Assembly: GCA_941918925.1 (NCBI GenBank)
Contig: OW799234.1
Location: 85,324,497 to 85,388,496 of the forward strand
Direction: 5' to 3'
From: Phyto melanocephala
Taxonomy: Eukaryota; Arthropoda; Insecta; Diptera; Rhinophoridae
DNA: 64,000 nucleotides
Of the stretch, positions 45,901 through 57,218 are shown piece by piece; position 1 is the stretch's first letter, and every line of letters starts with the position of its first letter. Made by a program: the position numbers and the translations under genes. Below the pieces are notes generated by a model. That model did no database searches and was not told where the DNA came from. It saw only the letters and a program-made list of their open reading frames with translations.

Positions 45901-48523
45901 TATATTGATTTTATGTCTGATGTAGCGCGGCCCGTTTACACCTGTGTTACTTCCAGAATTTTTGATATACCCGCCATTTTGGCTATGATTTCCAAAGTGA
46001 AGTGGGATGTTAATCATGTGAGCTTTCACCATAATGCCTATATTGACATAATTAATAGAGTAAGTTTTTTTCTTTTATTTTTAGAGTTTTAATTAAATTA
46101 AATTTTCTTTTTGTTTAGAACATACAACATTTTGCCATGCTCTTAGAGGAAATAGCTAAAGAAATTACTATACCAGCAGAACCTGTATGGCAATCAATGG
46201 CTCATGTGGCAACACATTTACTGGTAGAAGGGTAAGCTAAATAGTAAAATATAAGATATCTTTCATCTTTGATTAAAAATTAAAAATTTAAATAATTTTG
46301 ATTATCAGGTTGTAAAAAAAATATATCTGTCCTTATCCCCCCTCACAATAAATTTATTTATTTATTTATTTATAAATTTCAATACAAAGAAAGCCTTCAT
46401 GGCCAATTATTTATGTATTGTAGATAATAATAACTATGTAATATGATAAACAACAATTCAAATATATAACAAACTAATCAAGTATATATATAAGTGGCTC
46501 CCCAGCCATATGAACATTAGAAAACTATTAATAATAAAAAGCAGCAACAAAATGAGTACCCATAGCAAGAGAAAAATATATAAATAATCGAATATTCAAC
46601 AATTGTAAAATTATGTTATTCTATATTCTTATTTTTTTTTTTATCACAATGGGATCAATATAATGGACCCAAGTGAGCTGCAAAACAGCTGCCTGTTCTA
46701 TATTCTTATTTTCCATATATAAAAGAATAATGTTTGTATAAACCATTAACAAAATTATGATATAACTTTTGTAGGGTCGGTCCTCTGAGAATGTCAGCGA
46801 TGTTTCTTGTAGTAGTTTTTTTCAATTGATATTAAACCTATTTTTATTAAACAACTTAATGGTTTGAAAGTGAGAAATGCTCTGCCTTTACAAAGTACAT
46901 ATTTTCTTTTAACTACTACTACTAAAAAAGATAACACCAATAGAGAGCATTATATTTTTAAAACCCCCCACAAATTTGATGTACTTTTATAGCATAAAAT
47001 GTATTATTTTATTATTAACAGAAACCGCTATGGAATAATCTCTTTATATAAAAATATGTATTTCTTTCTTGGTGTAACTTTCTTTTAATTTATTACCTTA
47101 AATGAAGTTCTTCAATGAAACATTAAGAATTTCTGCATTATAAATGGTGCTACTGACTGACTGATTGTATTTTTACGGAACCCGAAAGGTATAATTTGGT
47201 ACCCAGAGGTAGTTAAATAATAATATTAGCTTTGTGTGAGCAAGACACCTCATACTTTTGAAATTATACAATTAGGGCCGTATTAATAAAAAATATTTTA
47301 GGTTTATTAAAGGCTGTTTTGACAGATGTTGTAGAGAAATTTGTCAAATAAGCCTTTAATAAACCTAAAATATATTTTATGAATACGGCCTTTAATGTTT
47401 GAATTCAATTTAGATAATCCATTACAGGTTTCATGAATACATAGTCTAAAATCTAATAGCGAAGGAGTAGCGAAATATTGAAAAGAAAATAAAACATTGT
47501 TTAATTTTTGTTTTTATAAAAAAAATAAAATTAAAACTGTTGCATGACCTTAGGCTTAAATAATTAAATATAAAAATTTTTATTTATTTTTTTTTTTTAT
47601 TTTTATATCGATGGTCACAAGTAGAAAGGCCCTAACTTGTATTTTCTACGGAATTGAGGTTTTCAGTGATTTCAATACATTTCACACAAATACACCTCGA
47701 GACAAAAAAATTTTATTTTTGATCAAAAAAATAAAAAGCAAAAAATAACTTTTATTTTTGCTCAAAAAAAAAAAAAAATAAAAATCAAAAAATAACTTTT
47801 ATTTTTGCTCAAAAAAATAAAAATCAAAAAATAACTTTTTATTTTTGATCGAAAAAATAAAAATCAAAAAATAACTTTTATTTTTGCTCAAAAAAATAAA
47901 AATTCAAAAAATTACTTTAATTCTTGCTCGAAAAAAGTAAAAAACAAAAAATAACTTTTATTTTTGATATAAAAAAAAAAAAAAAAAAACAAAAAATAAC
48001 TGTTTCTGATTTTTATGAAAAAATTAATAATTGTTACGGTCCCTGTTTATATGTGTTATGTTCTTTTCCTTCTCCTGTAAAGTTGCAATTACTTGAGTTA
48101 GGGCCTTTCTATATGTGGACATAAGAAAATATTTTGTCTATGCTATTTGTTTACATTTTTATTTCTCACAACAGTTTTTCCAACGTTAAAAAATGTTCAG
48201 CCGGTGGACGAGCTCTGATGCAACTTGATTTCACCAATTTCATGTCTATACTCGAATTAATTTCGAATCAAAAATATATCGAATATCGTTCATACGTAGA
48301 TGTCTTCATCAAAGCCTACTATTTCTCAGTCGAACAACTAGAAGAATGGATAGTGGAACAAAAAAATTTAGAAATACCCCAATATTCGAATAAACAGCTA
48401 ATGAATCTCATACAATGTGTATGTGTTAGTGACAAGAGGACAAGACAAAAGCTACTCAACTTATTGGGCAGCAATAATGGTAGTGGAGTTGTCAATTTAA
48501 ATACAAGTACAACTGTCACATAG
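39902..48523 (+). CDS. Vps50: Vps50 / syndetin (EARP complex subunit)
   Basis: Predicted 963 residues, the usual syndetin length. Syndetin joins Vps51, Vps52 and Vps53 in the EARP tether that returns cargo from recycling endosomes to the plasma membrane and acts in dense-core vesicle biogenesis. Exons: 39902-39976, 40037-40264, 40474-40791, 42178-42366, 42979-43065, 43131-43712, 43773-44288, 45348-45458, 45736-46059, 46119-46231, 48175-48523; sum 2892 nt, phases consistent. Recognisable blocks: the N-terminal helical Vps54-N-type region (VLQNILEQRSACNIEFAAIN, RKREILKEVLNTLEAIKKL), GCCVQSLNKKLQETL-like helix in exon 4 (residues about 240-255), ERYIPCLISLCKTFW in exon 6, NTTLNVFRCIGRYLQMCKLL in exon 7, and NVKKCSAGGRALMQLDF in exon 11. 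Acidic Ser-rich linker at about residues 510-625. Introns 3, 7 and 10 hold transposon pieces. The TAG stop is followed by an open 26-codon tail. Confidence 0.93.
41925..42012 (-). mobile_element. LINE 3' tail fragment in Vps50 intron 3
   Basis: On the minus strand it reads TATGTAATATGTATATTTTG, GCCTTATAGGCTTTGTATTA and an (AATA)-like tail, matching the 3' end of the LINE at 34836. Strongly 5'-truncated. Confidence 0.65.
44665..45235 (-). mobile_element. TATACCC-family copy in Vps50 intron 7
   Basis: Runs in reverse: GTCCGTCTGTTCGTCTG-like start, TTGAAATCAACTTTTTGAAG, ACGACCACCTCGTTTTTT, then GTTGTGAAGGGTATTTAAGA and TTCGGCACGGCCGAATATAC at the end. It belongs to the same subfamily as 55780-56010 (CCCCCCGACA and GGACCCGGGTGAGG). 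Confidence 0.75.
46344..46450 (-). mobile_element. LINE 3' tail fragment in Vps50 intron 10
   Basis: Starts with a (TTTA)n run and continues AAAGAAAGCCTTCATGGCCA, the complement of the LINE 3' stem. Severely 5'-truncated. Confidence 0.65.
47275..47391. mobile_element. Palindromic MITE in Vps50 intron 10
   Basis: Same family as 2150-2265: GGGCCGTATTAAT at the left, ATGAATACGGCC at the right, and GACAGATGTTGTAGAGAAAT in the centre. TTA flanks both sides. Confidence 0.75.
47609..48122. mobile_element. Inverted-repeat element carrying 39-bp repeats
   Basis: Left end GGTCACAAGTAGAAAGGCCC TAACTTG; right end in reverse complement TGTCCACATATAGAAAGGCC CTAACTCA, so AGAAAGGCCCTAACT is an inverted terminal motif. 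The interior 47700-47990 is about seven copies of the AAAAAATAACTTTTATTTTT / GCTCAAAAAAATAAAAATC unit. AATTGTTACGGTCCCTG near 48024 matches 31285-31305. Located in Vps50 intron 10, just upstream of the last exon. No ORF of substance. Confidence 0.65.
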
Positions 48524-48604
48524 CTGGGCACAAATAACAATAACGATAACAATAATAGTGGTAGTAGCAATGATAATTCACAAGTAGATGAACATGTAAT
48601 GTAA
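48521..48604 (+). other. Candidate stop-codon readthrough extension of Vps50
   Basis: The Vps50 stop is TAG followed by C (TAGCTGG). The same frame then stays open for 26 codons to TAA at 48602. The tail is LGTNNNNDNNNSGSSNDN followed by SQVDEHVM, matching in composition the Asn/Ser/Gly-rich end of the main frame. TAG-C is a leaky context and readthrough is common in flies. Alternatively the TAG is a recent nonsense change shortening the tail. Confidence 0.4.
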
Positions 48605-49658
48605 AGTATATAAGTAGTTCATACATACATAGTCTAAAATGTAAGTAATTTGTTTTATTTTCCCTTTTTCTTTTTTATTATTTTTTCAAAAAAAAAATCA
48701 TTACTGTACTATCGTCCTTGTTCGGTTTATTGTTTGTAACAACCATGCTATGACAATTTTGAGCGATTTAATTTCTGTCGAAAGTCAAAACAAGGGCGTA
48801 TATGTATTGTATTTTGTTTGGAGATAGTTACACTATATTATTTTGAAACTGTAGAATCATCCCTTTTTTGCTTTAATATTTAAAACAACAATAAAATTCA
48901 AAATTTTGTTGTTGCTTTGAATATACATATGTATATAAGTTTTCGAACGTCACTTATTTGGCATAATTAAGAGCATATTTAAAATTTTTTTTATTAAGAA
49001 AAAACACTATTGTTAAAATGTTATTTCAGAGTGCGTTTAAAAAAAAGAGAAAAAAATGCAATTTAATTCTAAATAAAACCCTTAAATTTAGTCCTTTCGT
49101 TACCCTATGAAATTTAACATTCCATATAATTTTATTATTATTATTATTTATGTTTAAAATTTAAAATTTTAAAAGGTTTTTTTAACCCGATCTCCTCTAT
49201 CATTGATAAAAAATTCCATCCTTTAAACAAAATTTTTATATCTTTTATCTCGTATTAAGTATTAAATCAATCTCTCTTGTTTTTCTCACATAATTTTATA
49301 GAATCTCTTATAATTTTTATTAAATATTTATTTTTGCTTTCAAATTTCTTAAAGAAAATTTACTTAATTTTTATTTTACATATACATATACAAACATACA
49401 TATTTTTATTTACTATAGCAATGTTATTTTTTATATACAAATGTTCTTACAAAAATACATATATTTTTTTAACGCATACGTCTTCATGTACCTTATAAAT
49501 ATTTTTAATTATTTTTGTTTTTTTTTTTTTGGTTTTATTATTCAAAATAAAATGAAAACGGACAAATAGTACATAACACAACATATAAATAATATTTTAA
49601 ACATATTTTACTTATCAACATTTTTAATAATTAAAAAAGAAATGACTAACTTCTACAC
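48605..49658. other. Vps50 3' UTR and downstream DNA
   Basis: AT-rich, no coding sequence. AATAAA at about 48890 and 49071 are candidate polyadenylation signals for Vps50. Confidence 0.4.
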
Positions 49659-51122
49659 TAGGGTGATCGATTATTCGACTTTTTTAAGAAACCGGTTTTC
49701 AAATAGTTAGAAATTGAAAAAAAAACCGGTTTTTTTAATTGGAAAAAACCGGTTAACCGGTCGAATATATAAAACATTGTAAAAAAAGATTATATAAAAA
49801 TAATATGTAAATATGAACTTTTTACAGTTTATATATGTACATATGTATGTATGTACGTTTGGTTGCACAATTTCGAAACGCAATAACTGACATGAAAACA
49901 GCTGACTAATTTGGTTTTAGTTAGTTTAAGGACAAATGGTACTCATTACAAGTAAAATAAATGCAATAAATAAATAAGACTTTTTGTAAACTTTTGTATC
50001 TCCTCCTGTACATTTTTTAAATGTTTGATATATCTTTTAAATTAATATACACCAACGTATTTTGTTTAATATGATTTCCCTTAGGCCCCTTTCGCATTAG
50101 GCAACTTTAATTGCGCAAGTCTTCTGTTTGTGGGTGTGAGAGGGAAAAGAATTGCCGAGATTTGAGTACAGACTTGCTTGTACTTGGCAATTCTGCTTCT
50201 GCTGTCATTCTTGTCTTGGAATATTTATATGTTTTTGACATTGTCTTTTATTTCTTCTTCGGTGTGTTGTGTAAGTTGCTCAATGTGAACATAAAAGCAA
50301 GTTCAAAAGAAAATAAATAAAAATTAAAATTATACTTGCGCAATTAAAGTTGCCTAATGCGAAAGGGGCCTTATTGAAAATACAATTCATAGGGAGAAAT
50401 TCTTAGTTTTTATTTTACAATTTCATTTTTAAACATTTTTTTCTATATCCCTGCATTCATATAACTAGTTTGTTCGATGGTTAAAATGAAATTTAATTTG
50501 ACACACATTCAATGCCATTAATTAAAATAAGGATGTTGAAGCAGAGATAATTGATTTTTTTTTTATTATAACTACACATTTTACCTAAAAGTGACCGATA
50601 AGATAAGTTTATGCTTTAGTTTCCTTTATCTTTTAACGTTAGGTTTATAAACTTAAAGTTGCCATTGTTTTTGCAACATGCAACAAAATGTGGCCACTAA
50701 ATGATGATTTATATTTTTATCTTTTCTGCTTCTTAACTAAGAAGCTGATGATCACAGCAAATTATAAGCGCAACACGTAAAAACATACCTGCTCTCTATT
50801 AAAAAATAATATTTAAGTTCAATTACTTTTCTTTTTTTACTTTTTTTTTTAACAACAACAAATAAATTTCTTACAATATTATGGAAGAGTATATAATAAA
50901 TTTAAATTTTCTTTCTGATTTTTGGAAATGTTTGAGTAATAAATATACGCATATACGATTGGTTATAAAGATATATGAATATAAACTTAAAAAAACCTGC
51001 TTTTGTGCAAAAAAAATCGGTGTACTGGACATTAAAAAAATCAATATTTGAAAAAAAGCGCCAGCTGAAAGTAAAAAAAAAACGGGTTTTCCACCGGTTG
51101 TAAAACCGAGTCGATCACCCTA
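49659..51122. mobile_element. Non-autonomous DNA transposon, TAGGGTGATCGA ends
   Basis: Left end TAGGGTGATCGATTATTCGA and right end TCGATCACCCTA are inverted. Subterminal CCGGTT motifs are abundant on both sides (CCGGTTTTCAAATAG; AACCGG; CCACCGGTTG). The interior is non-coding and contains the MITE at 50084-50370. A target duplication was not identified; ends of this kind occur in hAT-like elements, but this is only a guess. Confidence 0.6.
50084..50370. mobile_element. MITE with 37-bp perfect TIRs and TTA TSD
   Basis: The first 37 bases, beginning GGCCCCTTTCGCATTAGGCA, are exactly repeated inverted at the right end. TTA flanks both sides (50081-50083, 50371-50373). The length of 287 bp and TWA-type duplication fit PIF/Harbinger MITEs. 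A 69-codon frame inside is not conserved-looking. Nested in the larger element, so it is the younger insertion. Confidence 0.85.
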
Positions 51123-51654
51123 CCAACTACCGCAAAATATACATAAATTATATATAATAACACAATGTATTTAACAATAAAACAATTATGTAAAGTTAGA
51201 AAAAAGACATAATATTAAGACATATTAGTTGTAAAGCAAAATATATATTTTACATTTAAAAATAAAAAATAAAAAAACGAAAAAAATGCTTGAATTTCGA
51301 ATGAAATAAATAAAAACTTTAAACAATGTTTGGAATTTATTTTTTAAAAATGTAAAGAGAAACAAATATAATCACATAGAACAGCGACTATACTGCGAGT
51401 AAAATACAATTATTCTAAAATAACATTGGAGTGTTGTTGTTATTTATAACGAAAAAATCGCAAATATGCAATTGCATATTTTTCCTATGCGACGCATTAA
51501 GACGGTTAACAGACATTTAAGAAATTTTTATGAAGTTTTTCATAGATTTAATAGTGCATTTATTCATTTTCTAGCGTTTGTTACATAACGGCTGACTCAG
51601 TAAGAATAATTTTTTAAATTCAGTGTCACGTGGCAACTCTCAAATTTGGCAGCT

Positions 51655-52400
51655 CGCATTTCTTCGCTACTCCGACGAGATCGGCCATATGATTTTTTTA
51701 AATTTTTTTATTGCACTATTTTGAACCGTTATTGGTTAAAACTTATTACAAAAATGTAGAAAGTTGTGCAGAGACCGCTTACAAACTTCGAAGAACTTTC
51801 AGTCCAGAAGGATCGATAGGATCATGAACCTCTTCGATGTCAGACTGTGTTGGGTACCAGGGCACAATGGAATCGTCGGCAATGAAATTGCTGACGAACT
51901 TGCGCGCGGTGGATCGACATTGGTTTCGACGAGCGTAGAGGACATGGTGAGACCTCCGTTAGAATACTATTTTGGGCGTATCAGGGCGTGGGTATCTGAC
52001 AGGACCGATATGGCGTGGAGGGACAGAAGAGACTGCAGGGTGTCAAGGGCTTTATGGCCCAGGTTGAACTCAGCGGACTCTACGGTTCTTCTGGGCCTGG
52101 GTAGGGTATGTCTGAGGGCCACTATTGGGGTTTTAACAGGGCACTGTCCAATGAGGGCTAGGATTAGTAAATGGGATCGCGACACTCCGGATTATTGTAG
52201 CATGTGTGAAGATGAGGATGAGCTGTAAACTGTGGAACACATTGTCACTGCCCAAGGCTACAGAAACACAGGCTAAAGTGGTTAGGTAAACGATTCCACG
52301 ATGAGTTGGGTGATGTTTCAAAGTGCAAGCTGGGGAATATTATCGGATTCATCATGGGGATCGGGTGGCTACTGAACATGCAATGGGGTTCGTAGAGAAT
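51655..52400 (+). pseudogene. 5'-truncated LINE relic: RNase H and zinc tail
   Basis: The 154-codon frame at 51764-52228 encodes the C-terminal half of a LINE RNase H domain (RLCWVPGHNGIVGNEIADEL, with the typical GNE-AD positions) followed by the C-terminal LTGHCPMRARISKWD and zinc-finger-like YCSMC. A stop (TAA at 52226) breaks it just before TVEHIVT. An RNase H places it in an I/R1-like group, different from the LINE at 34836. Upstream sequence (51655-51750) is repeated near 1375-1490. Confidence 0.75.
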
Positions 52401-53642
52401 ATGTTTTTCTTTCTTTCTTCTATTTTATTTCCTACTAACTTATCGCGTGTTTCTGCGACTTTGTCTGCGTAGTTATTGAGATATGAAGTGTAGCCTATGT
52501 ATTGTTCTGTTATTTAGTTTCCTTTTAGCCTTCAGTTCGTGATTAAAGTTATAAAGATTCAAACTTTTAAACTGACAAGCAAGTAGAAACTGTCTATAGA
52601 AAAACAATTCTTGAAATGCTGTACTATACGCTAAGCTAGGGAACAGAAAATCATATTGTTTGTTTGTATCTCAAAAAAGGTGTTGTTTATTTACTCATTC
52701 TTAAAAGTAGCATACAATTAAATTATATGTAATTCAAAAGTTCATACAAATAAATTGCACTTTTTTATTGTTATTTTTTACATAAAAAAAACCACTTAAG
52801 ATCTAATAAAAAATAAAAAAATCATAATTTAACTTTAGAAAAATAAAACGTTTTACATCAAATATTTCACTAATTGATCTTCTGTTTGTTTTTTTTTTAT
52901 ATTTTTATTTAAAACTTTAATATTTAACTTTAATATTATTTAAATTAAAGGCATTTTTGTATGTAGTAAATATGTATGTTTACAAAGTTATTGTTCGTTT
53001 GTTTATTTTTATTCTCTTTTAAAGGAAAAAAATTTGTTAAATTATTATTTTTTTTATAAAATTATCAATTATGGTGCGTTCTTTGATTGCAAATGAAATT
53101 TTTATGTATAAAAGATTAAAATAAAATGTTTAACTTAAAGTCACCAGTCATTATTTAATAAAGCACCCACCCACTGGGCTACTAAATAATAAGAGTGACT
53201 TTCGAAAAAATGAAAAAATGTTGACTACGATTTATGACTAGCTTAAATGATTGTTTTTCTTGAAACTCTAAATAAATTTGTTAGAAAATTTATAGCAAAA
53301 ATTACTCTTTTTTTTATAATTTTTCTCATAATATTTTAAAACATTTTTATCTCCAGTTTTATGAAAACTTAAATAAAATAAAATAAAATTAAAAACAAAA
53401 AAAAAATGTTAAGAAACAAATGGCCAAATGTTTTGGTTTTTTTTCGTGTGTGTCAGTTTAATAATTTTTTGTTAGGTATGTATGTATGTATGTAGGTCTC
53501 TGTGTGTTGCATTTCGTTTTCGTTATTTTTTTTGAAAATTAAAACATGTTTTTTTTTTTTCATTCAAATCGACTTCGTTTTCGTTTGGTTTGTTTTAGTT
53601 TTAGTTTATTAGACTTTTATTGCTATTTGTATTGCTAACAAT
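52401..53642. other. TRIC 3' UTR and intergenic DNA
   Basis: AT-rich, with T-runs and a (GTAT)n run at about 53475-53495. No gene seen. The last several hundred bases are probably the 3' UTR of the minus-strand TRIC gene. Confidence 0.4.
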
Positions 53643-54618
53643 TTAGTTGCTCTTTTTAACGTCTTTGCCTTCGCCTTCTTTAGCCTGGCCACGTCCCAAA
53701 ATCTTAGCCAAACTATCCCAAATGCCACCGAAGAAAATGGCACAACATAAGTTTTCGAAGGGCAAGAAGGGGTCGTGTATGCCCAATAAAATTGATGATA
53801 ATTTAAAGTAGACCATGAAAATTACAATGCCAAAGTAGACCAAGGCATGTGGAGCTGAGATCCAATCAGTTTTCTTATCCAAAACAAAGATAATTGAAGC
53901 CAACAGAGAAGCCTTTGTATAGCTGCAAATAAATAATTATAGTAATGAAATGTATTAATTTAATTATTTAAGGAGATTTTTCGGTATAAAACTTACAATG
54001 ATGGCTGCATAAATTCCATGGCTGTGGGAGTCCAGGCACCGCGTATTAAACGTTCGAAAAGCTTTGTAAAACCAGCACCATTACCCTTCAAAGTACCAAT
54101 AATAATCATAATGATCCATGCATTTGGATACAATTTAGCAGCATGGGAAACACCATCATACACCTTTTTGGCACGATAAATTTCCTTCATAGCACTGGCC
54201 ACCAATTTAATGGGTAAAAATTTCGCTACCTTATATCCAATATCGAAGGGAGTGTAAAATATCATGTACCTGTACATGTAGCAGAGAAAATTATTTTCAA
54301 ATTAGTTTTTTGTTTTTATATCAGTATATTTTGATCTTACCACACCACTGTTCCCACCATTAATTGTGGTGTATTTTTAAGGGGTGACAGTATGGGCTCA
54401 CCCAATAAACCGTTTGCTACCATAGCACCCGAGAATATCACCAACATTGTTGACAGCCAACAGGCTAAAGGATGTTTGCGGGAGAAAGCTTGAGCATTTG
54501 TACCTAAATCTTCACGTACGGCTAGGGCGGCTAACAGACTGTGTGCTATATCAAAATATGGAAACATTTTCAATTTTATGACCTGATTGGCCATATCCAA
54601 AAATGCTTCGGGATCCAT
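53643..54618 (-). CDS. TRIC trimeric intracellular cation channel (TMEM38-type)
   Basis: Predicted 276 residues. TRIC channels are homotrimeric K+ channels of ER/SR membranes that balance charge during Ca2+ release. Exons (minus strand): 54618-54341, 54269-53997, 53922-53643; 831 nt in total with consistent phases. Exon 1 contains FPYFDIAHSLLAALAVRED and WLSTMLVIFSGAMVANGLLG; exon 2 the pore/lipid-binding region YMIFYTPFDIGYK and the family's KEIYRAKKVYDGV; exon 3 KTDWISAPHALVYFGIVIFM and IHDPFLPFENLCC. About seven hydrophobic segments fit the family. The C-terminus is short, polar and lysine-rich (GRGQAKEGEGKDVKKSN), resembling ER-type basic tails. The start MDPEAFLDMANQVIKLKMFP aligns with other TRIC proteins. 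Confidence 0.93.
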
Positions 54619-54868
54619 GTTGCCGGTAGATTGTGTGTCCTTAAAATCTATTTAAGTAGTTGTGCTTTAGCAGCTGTCAAACAAAAGTTAAACAAAATGA
54701 TTCTTAAGCAAATTGTTAATAAGTTCTTTGTTTTTTACTTAAAATTATCGAGTTTTGTTTTAAATCTGAGAACACTTTATTCTAGTTTTCATTGTAACAT
54801 TATTGCTGTTTTATTTTTATTGTATTTATTTTCTACATTTTATTTTAAGGATTAATTCAAACAAAAAC

Positions 54869-55290
54869 AAGTAAGAATGCTATATTCGACTGTGACGAAT
54901 CTCATAATACCCTTTTCTATTATGTACATTGCATAGTGAGCACATCGTGGATTAGCCAGATTTCAGCTTTAATGTTATATGACATTTTGCTTATTATTTT
55001 AGACGCCATCTTTGATTTTTAATTTTTACATTGTTAGCTGCATTCTACTAGTCTAGCCCTTTCATTTGATACCCATATTGATGAGGTTGAGAAAATAAAT
55101 TATCCGTCATGTTGTGACGGGCGACATCTTGAATTTTAACTTTTTCATAGTTTACTGTATTCTAGTGGTCAAGCCTTTTCGTTTGATACCAATCTATATA
55201 TACATACATACATATATATATATATGAAAGTTAAACTCTGTCTGTCTGTGTGTGTGTTAGCTATACACTCCGAAACTGTAAAGCCGGTTG
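54869..55290. mobile_element. TATACCC-ended repeat joined to Helitron-like module
   Basis: Begins AACAAGTAAGAATGCTATAT, TCGACTGTGACGAATC and ATACCC, a diverged family end. Two ~110-bp units follow (GACGCCATCTTTGATTTTTA; GGCGACATCTTGAATTTTAA, each ending TTGATACC). It then passes into CTATATATAC... AACTCTGTCTGTCTGTGTG and CACTCCGAAACTGTAAAGCC, the module also at 28405. Confidence 0.6.
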
Positions 55291-55587
55291 GACTCAAACA
55301 AAAAATTTAACAAACTTATTGCCTATATTTTTTCAACTAACAATATCATCCATGTAAGTATGTAATCGCATGACGTGAGAGCGACTGAAGCGAAATTTTC
55401 AGGAAATCGTTTTTAGAGAAAGAAATTAAATAATTCCTGGTAAAACTCGGAAATTTTAAGTTTTTAATATATTGCCTACTACTCAATTCTAATTTTTTCT
55501 ACAATAAGTATAAGTTAATTTAAAGGCAAACTTTAATATTTTTAATATACTGCCTTCTTTTCATTTCTCATTTTTCTTAATAAACAA

Positions 55588-56010
55588 GTAAAAGTGCTAT
55601 ATTCGGCCGTGCCGAATCTTATATACCCTTCACAACGTGTAGTCATGCAATAGCAGTAGTTTGTATCACCAATTATCCCATAAGAAATACGTACATACAT
55701 ATATAAAAACATCCCATTGTAAAATTATAAAATTACGTATGTATGTTAAAAAAATAAAAAATATAAAAAAAAATGTTTTGGCTCAGCTGGGATTTGATGC
55801 CACGTTTTCTCTAACCAGTATACACGTTTGTATGTATGTATGTATGTCGCTGTTGATGTTTCTGATTTTCAATAGCGATCTACTCCCGAATATTTCTGAT
55901 ATTTTAATACCTTACCCGGGTCCAAGCGTTGTCGGGGGGCTTCAAAAAGTTGATTTCAACATACACACGGACAGACGGTCAGACGAACAGACTTACAGAG
56001 CTTAAGGGTA
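55588..56010 (+). mobile_element. TATACCC-family copy
   Basis: Starts AACAAGTAAAAGTGCTATAT, the TTCGGCCGTGCCGAA palindrome and TATACCCTTCACAACG. It continues GGCTCAGCTGGGATTTGATG and CCCGGGTCCAAGCGTTGTCG, ending at AAGGGTATAAAAA. An internal deletion removed the GGTGGTCGTGG block. Confidence 0.75.
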
Positions 56011-56405
56011 TAAAAATACAACTAATATAACAAATATGAATGTTCAGATTTTTGTTACTTAATCGCGCAAAAACAGCTAAACGAATATAATCTAACTGTT
56101 GGAAATGGTAAAACACTATTCCCAAATAACAACATGAATATTTTTAGTATGCATTGAAAAATTAATTTTTATTTTATCATTCATATAAAATTATTTTTTC
56201 CGACACTTAATAAAAATTAAAACTTTTGTATAAAATATTTTGTGCTAAATATTTTATTGTGAATATTATCAGATAATCTAATAGGTTATGGGCCCAGAGC
56301 GTTTGGGTTAAGAAAAACAAAAAATAAAAACGAGTGTCGTGAATTTAATTTGCATATCAATAATTCGTATCAATAGATTTTTGTTTTAAATCAAGTTTCA
56401 CAAAA

Positions 56406-57218
56406 ATGGCAACATCATCCCTTTATCAAATTGAAAAATTGGATGAAAAGAATTTTGAAACATGGAGTGTACAAATCAAGAGTGTACTTATTCATAGCGG
56501 ATATTGGAGGTATGTAAATGGCGAAGAAAAGAAAAATCCATCATGGGATTCAACCAAGAAGTTAGAATGGGATACCACCGACGAGAAAGCATTGGCAACA
56601 ATAATGTTAAGTGTTAAAACATCTCAAATTAATTATTTAAAAAATTGTGCAACATCCAATGATGCCTGGATGAAATTGAAGGAGATATATAAACCTTGTG
56701 GTCCCATACACAAAGTCGGTTTATATAAAAAGCTTTTAAGTTTAAATATGAAGGAAAGCAACAACATGGTGGAGTATTTAAACAAATTTTCGGATATCGT
56801 TGAAAAATTAAATGAAGTTGGAATCCAATTACAAGATGAATTATTAGTTATAATTTTACTTTCTAGTCTTCCAAAAGATTATGAGAATTTTGTGATGATT
56901 ATAGAAACGAGAGATTCATTACCTTTGTTGTCTGTAATTAAACTTAAACTTCTAGAAGAGACTGAACGTAGAAATAATCAAGAACTTGAAGGATCAAGTA
57001 GTCAACAAGCTTTTGGAGTCATTAAAAAGGAAAAGTTCAATAAATTTAAGAAAGATGCGAAAACTACAACTTATCTTAAAAATTTTAAAGGTAATTTTTT
57101 TAAATGTGGAAAGATAGGCCACTACGCCAATAAATGCAAATCAAAAACAGAAGAAAAATCGTTTTCTTTAACTACATATCAAAAAAAATCAAAAATCATC
57201 AACATGGTACATAGATAG
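56406..57218 (+). CDS. Copia-type Gag
   Basis: 270 residues: capsid-type UBN2/gag sequence (LDEKNFETWSVQIKSVLIHS, AWMKLKEIYKPC, LLSSLPKDYENFV) followed by a zinc knuckle at about 234-247. The knuckle reads FFKCGKIGHYANKC, so the first Cys of C-x2-C-x4-H-x4-C is Phe. The frame ends at 57218 just as the protease begins in the +1 frame, most simply from an indel in the A-tract at about 57181-57188. Confidence 0.85.
   Translation: MATSSLYQIEKLDEKNFETWSVQIKSVLIHSGYWRYVNGEEKKNPSWDSTKKLEWDTTDEKALATIMLSVKTSQINYLKNCATSNDAWMKLKEIYKPCGPIHKVGLYKKLLSLNMKESNNMVEYLNKFSDIVEKLNEVGIQLQDELLVIILLSSLPKDYENFVMIIETRDSLPLLSVIKLKLLEETERRNNQELEGSSSQQAFGVIKKEKFNKFKKDAKTTTYLKNFKGNFFKCGKIGHYANKCKSKTEEKSFSLTTYQKKSKIINMVHR

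Noticed and set aside
46232..48174. Additional Vps50 exon inside intron 10
   Set aside because: The protein is continuous across 46231/48175 (split GGT codon), and the intron holds only repeats.
50111..50320. 69-codon ORF inside the TTA-flanked MITE
   Set aside because: The first codons are in the inverted arm and the rest is unbiased; MITEs of this size are non-coding.
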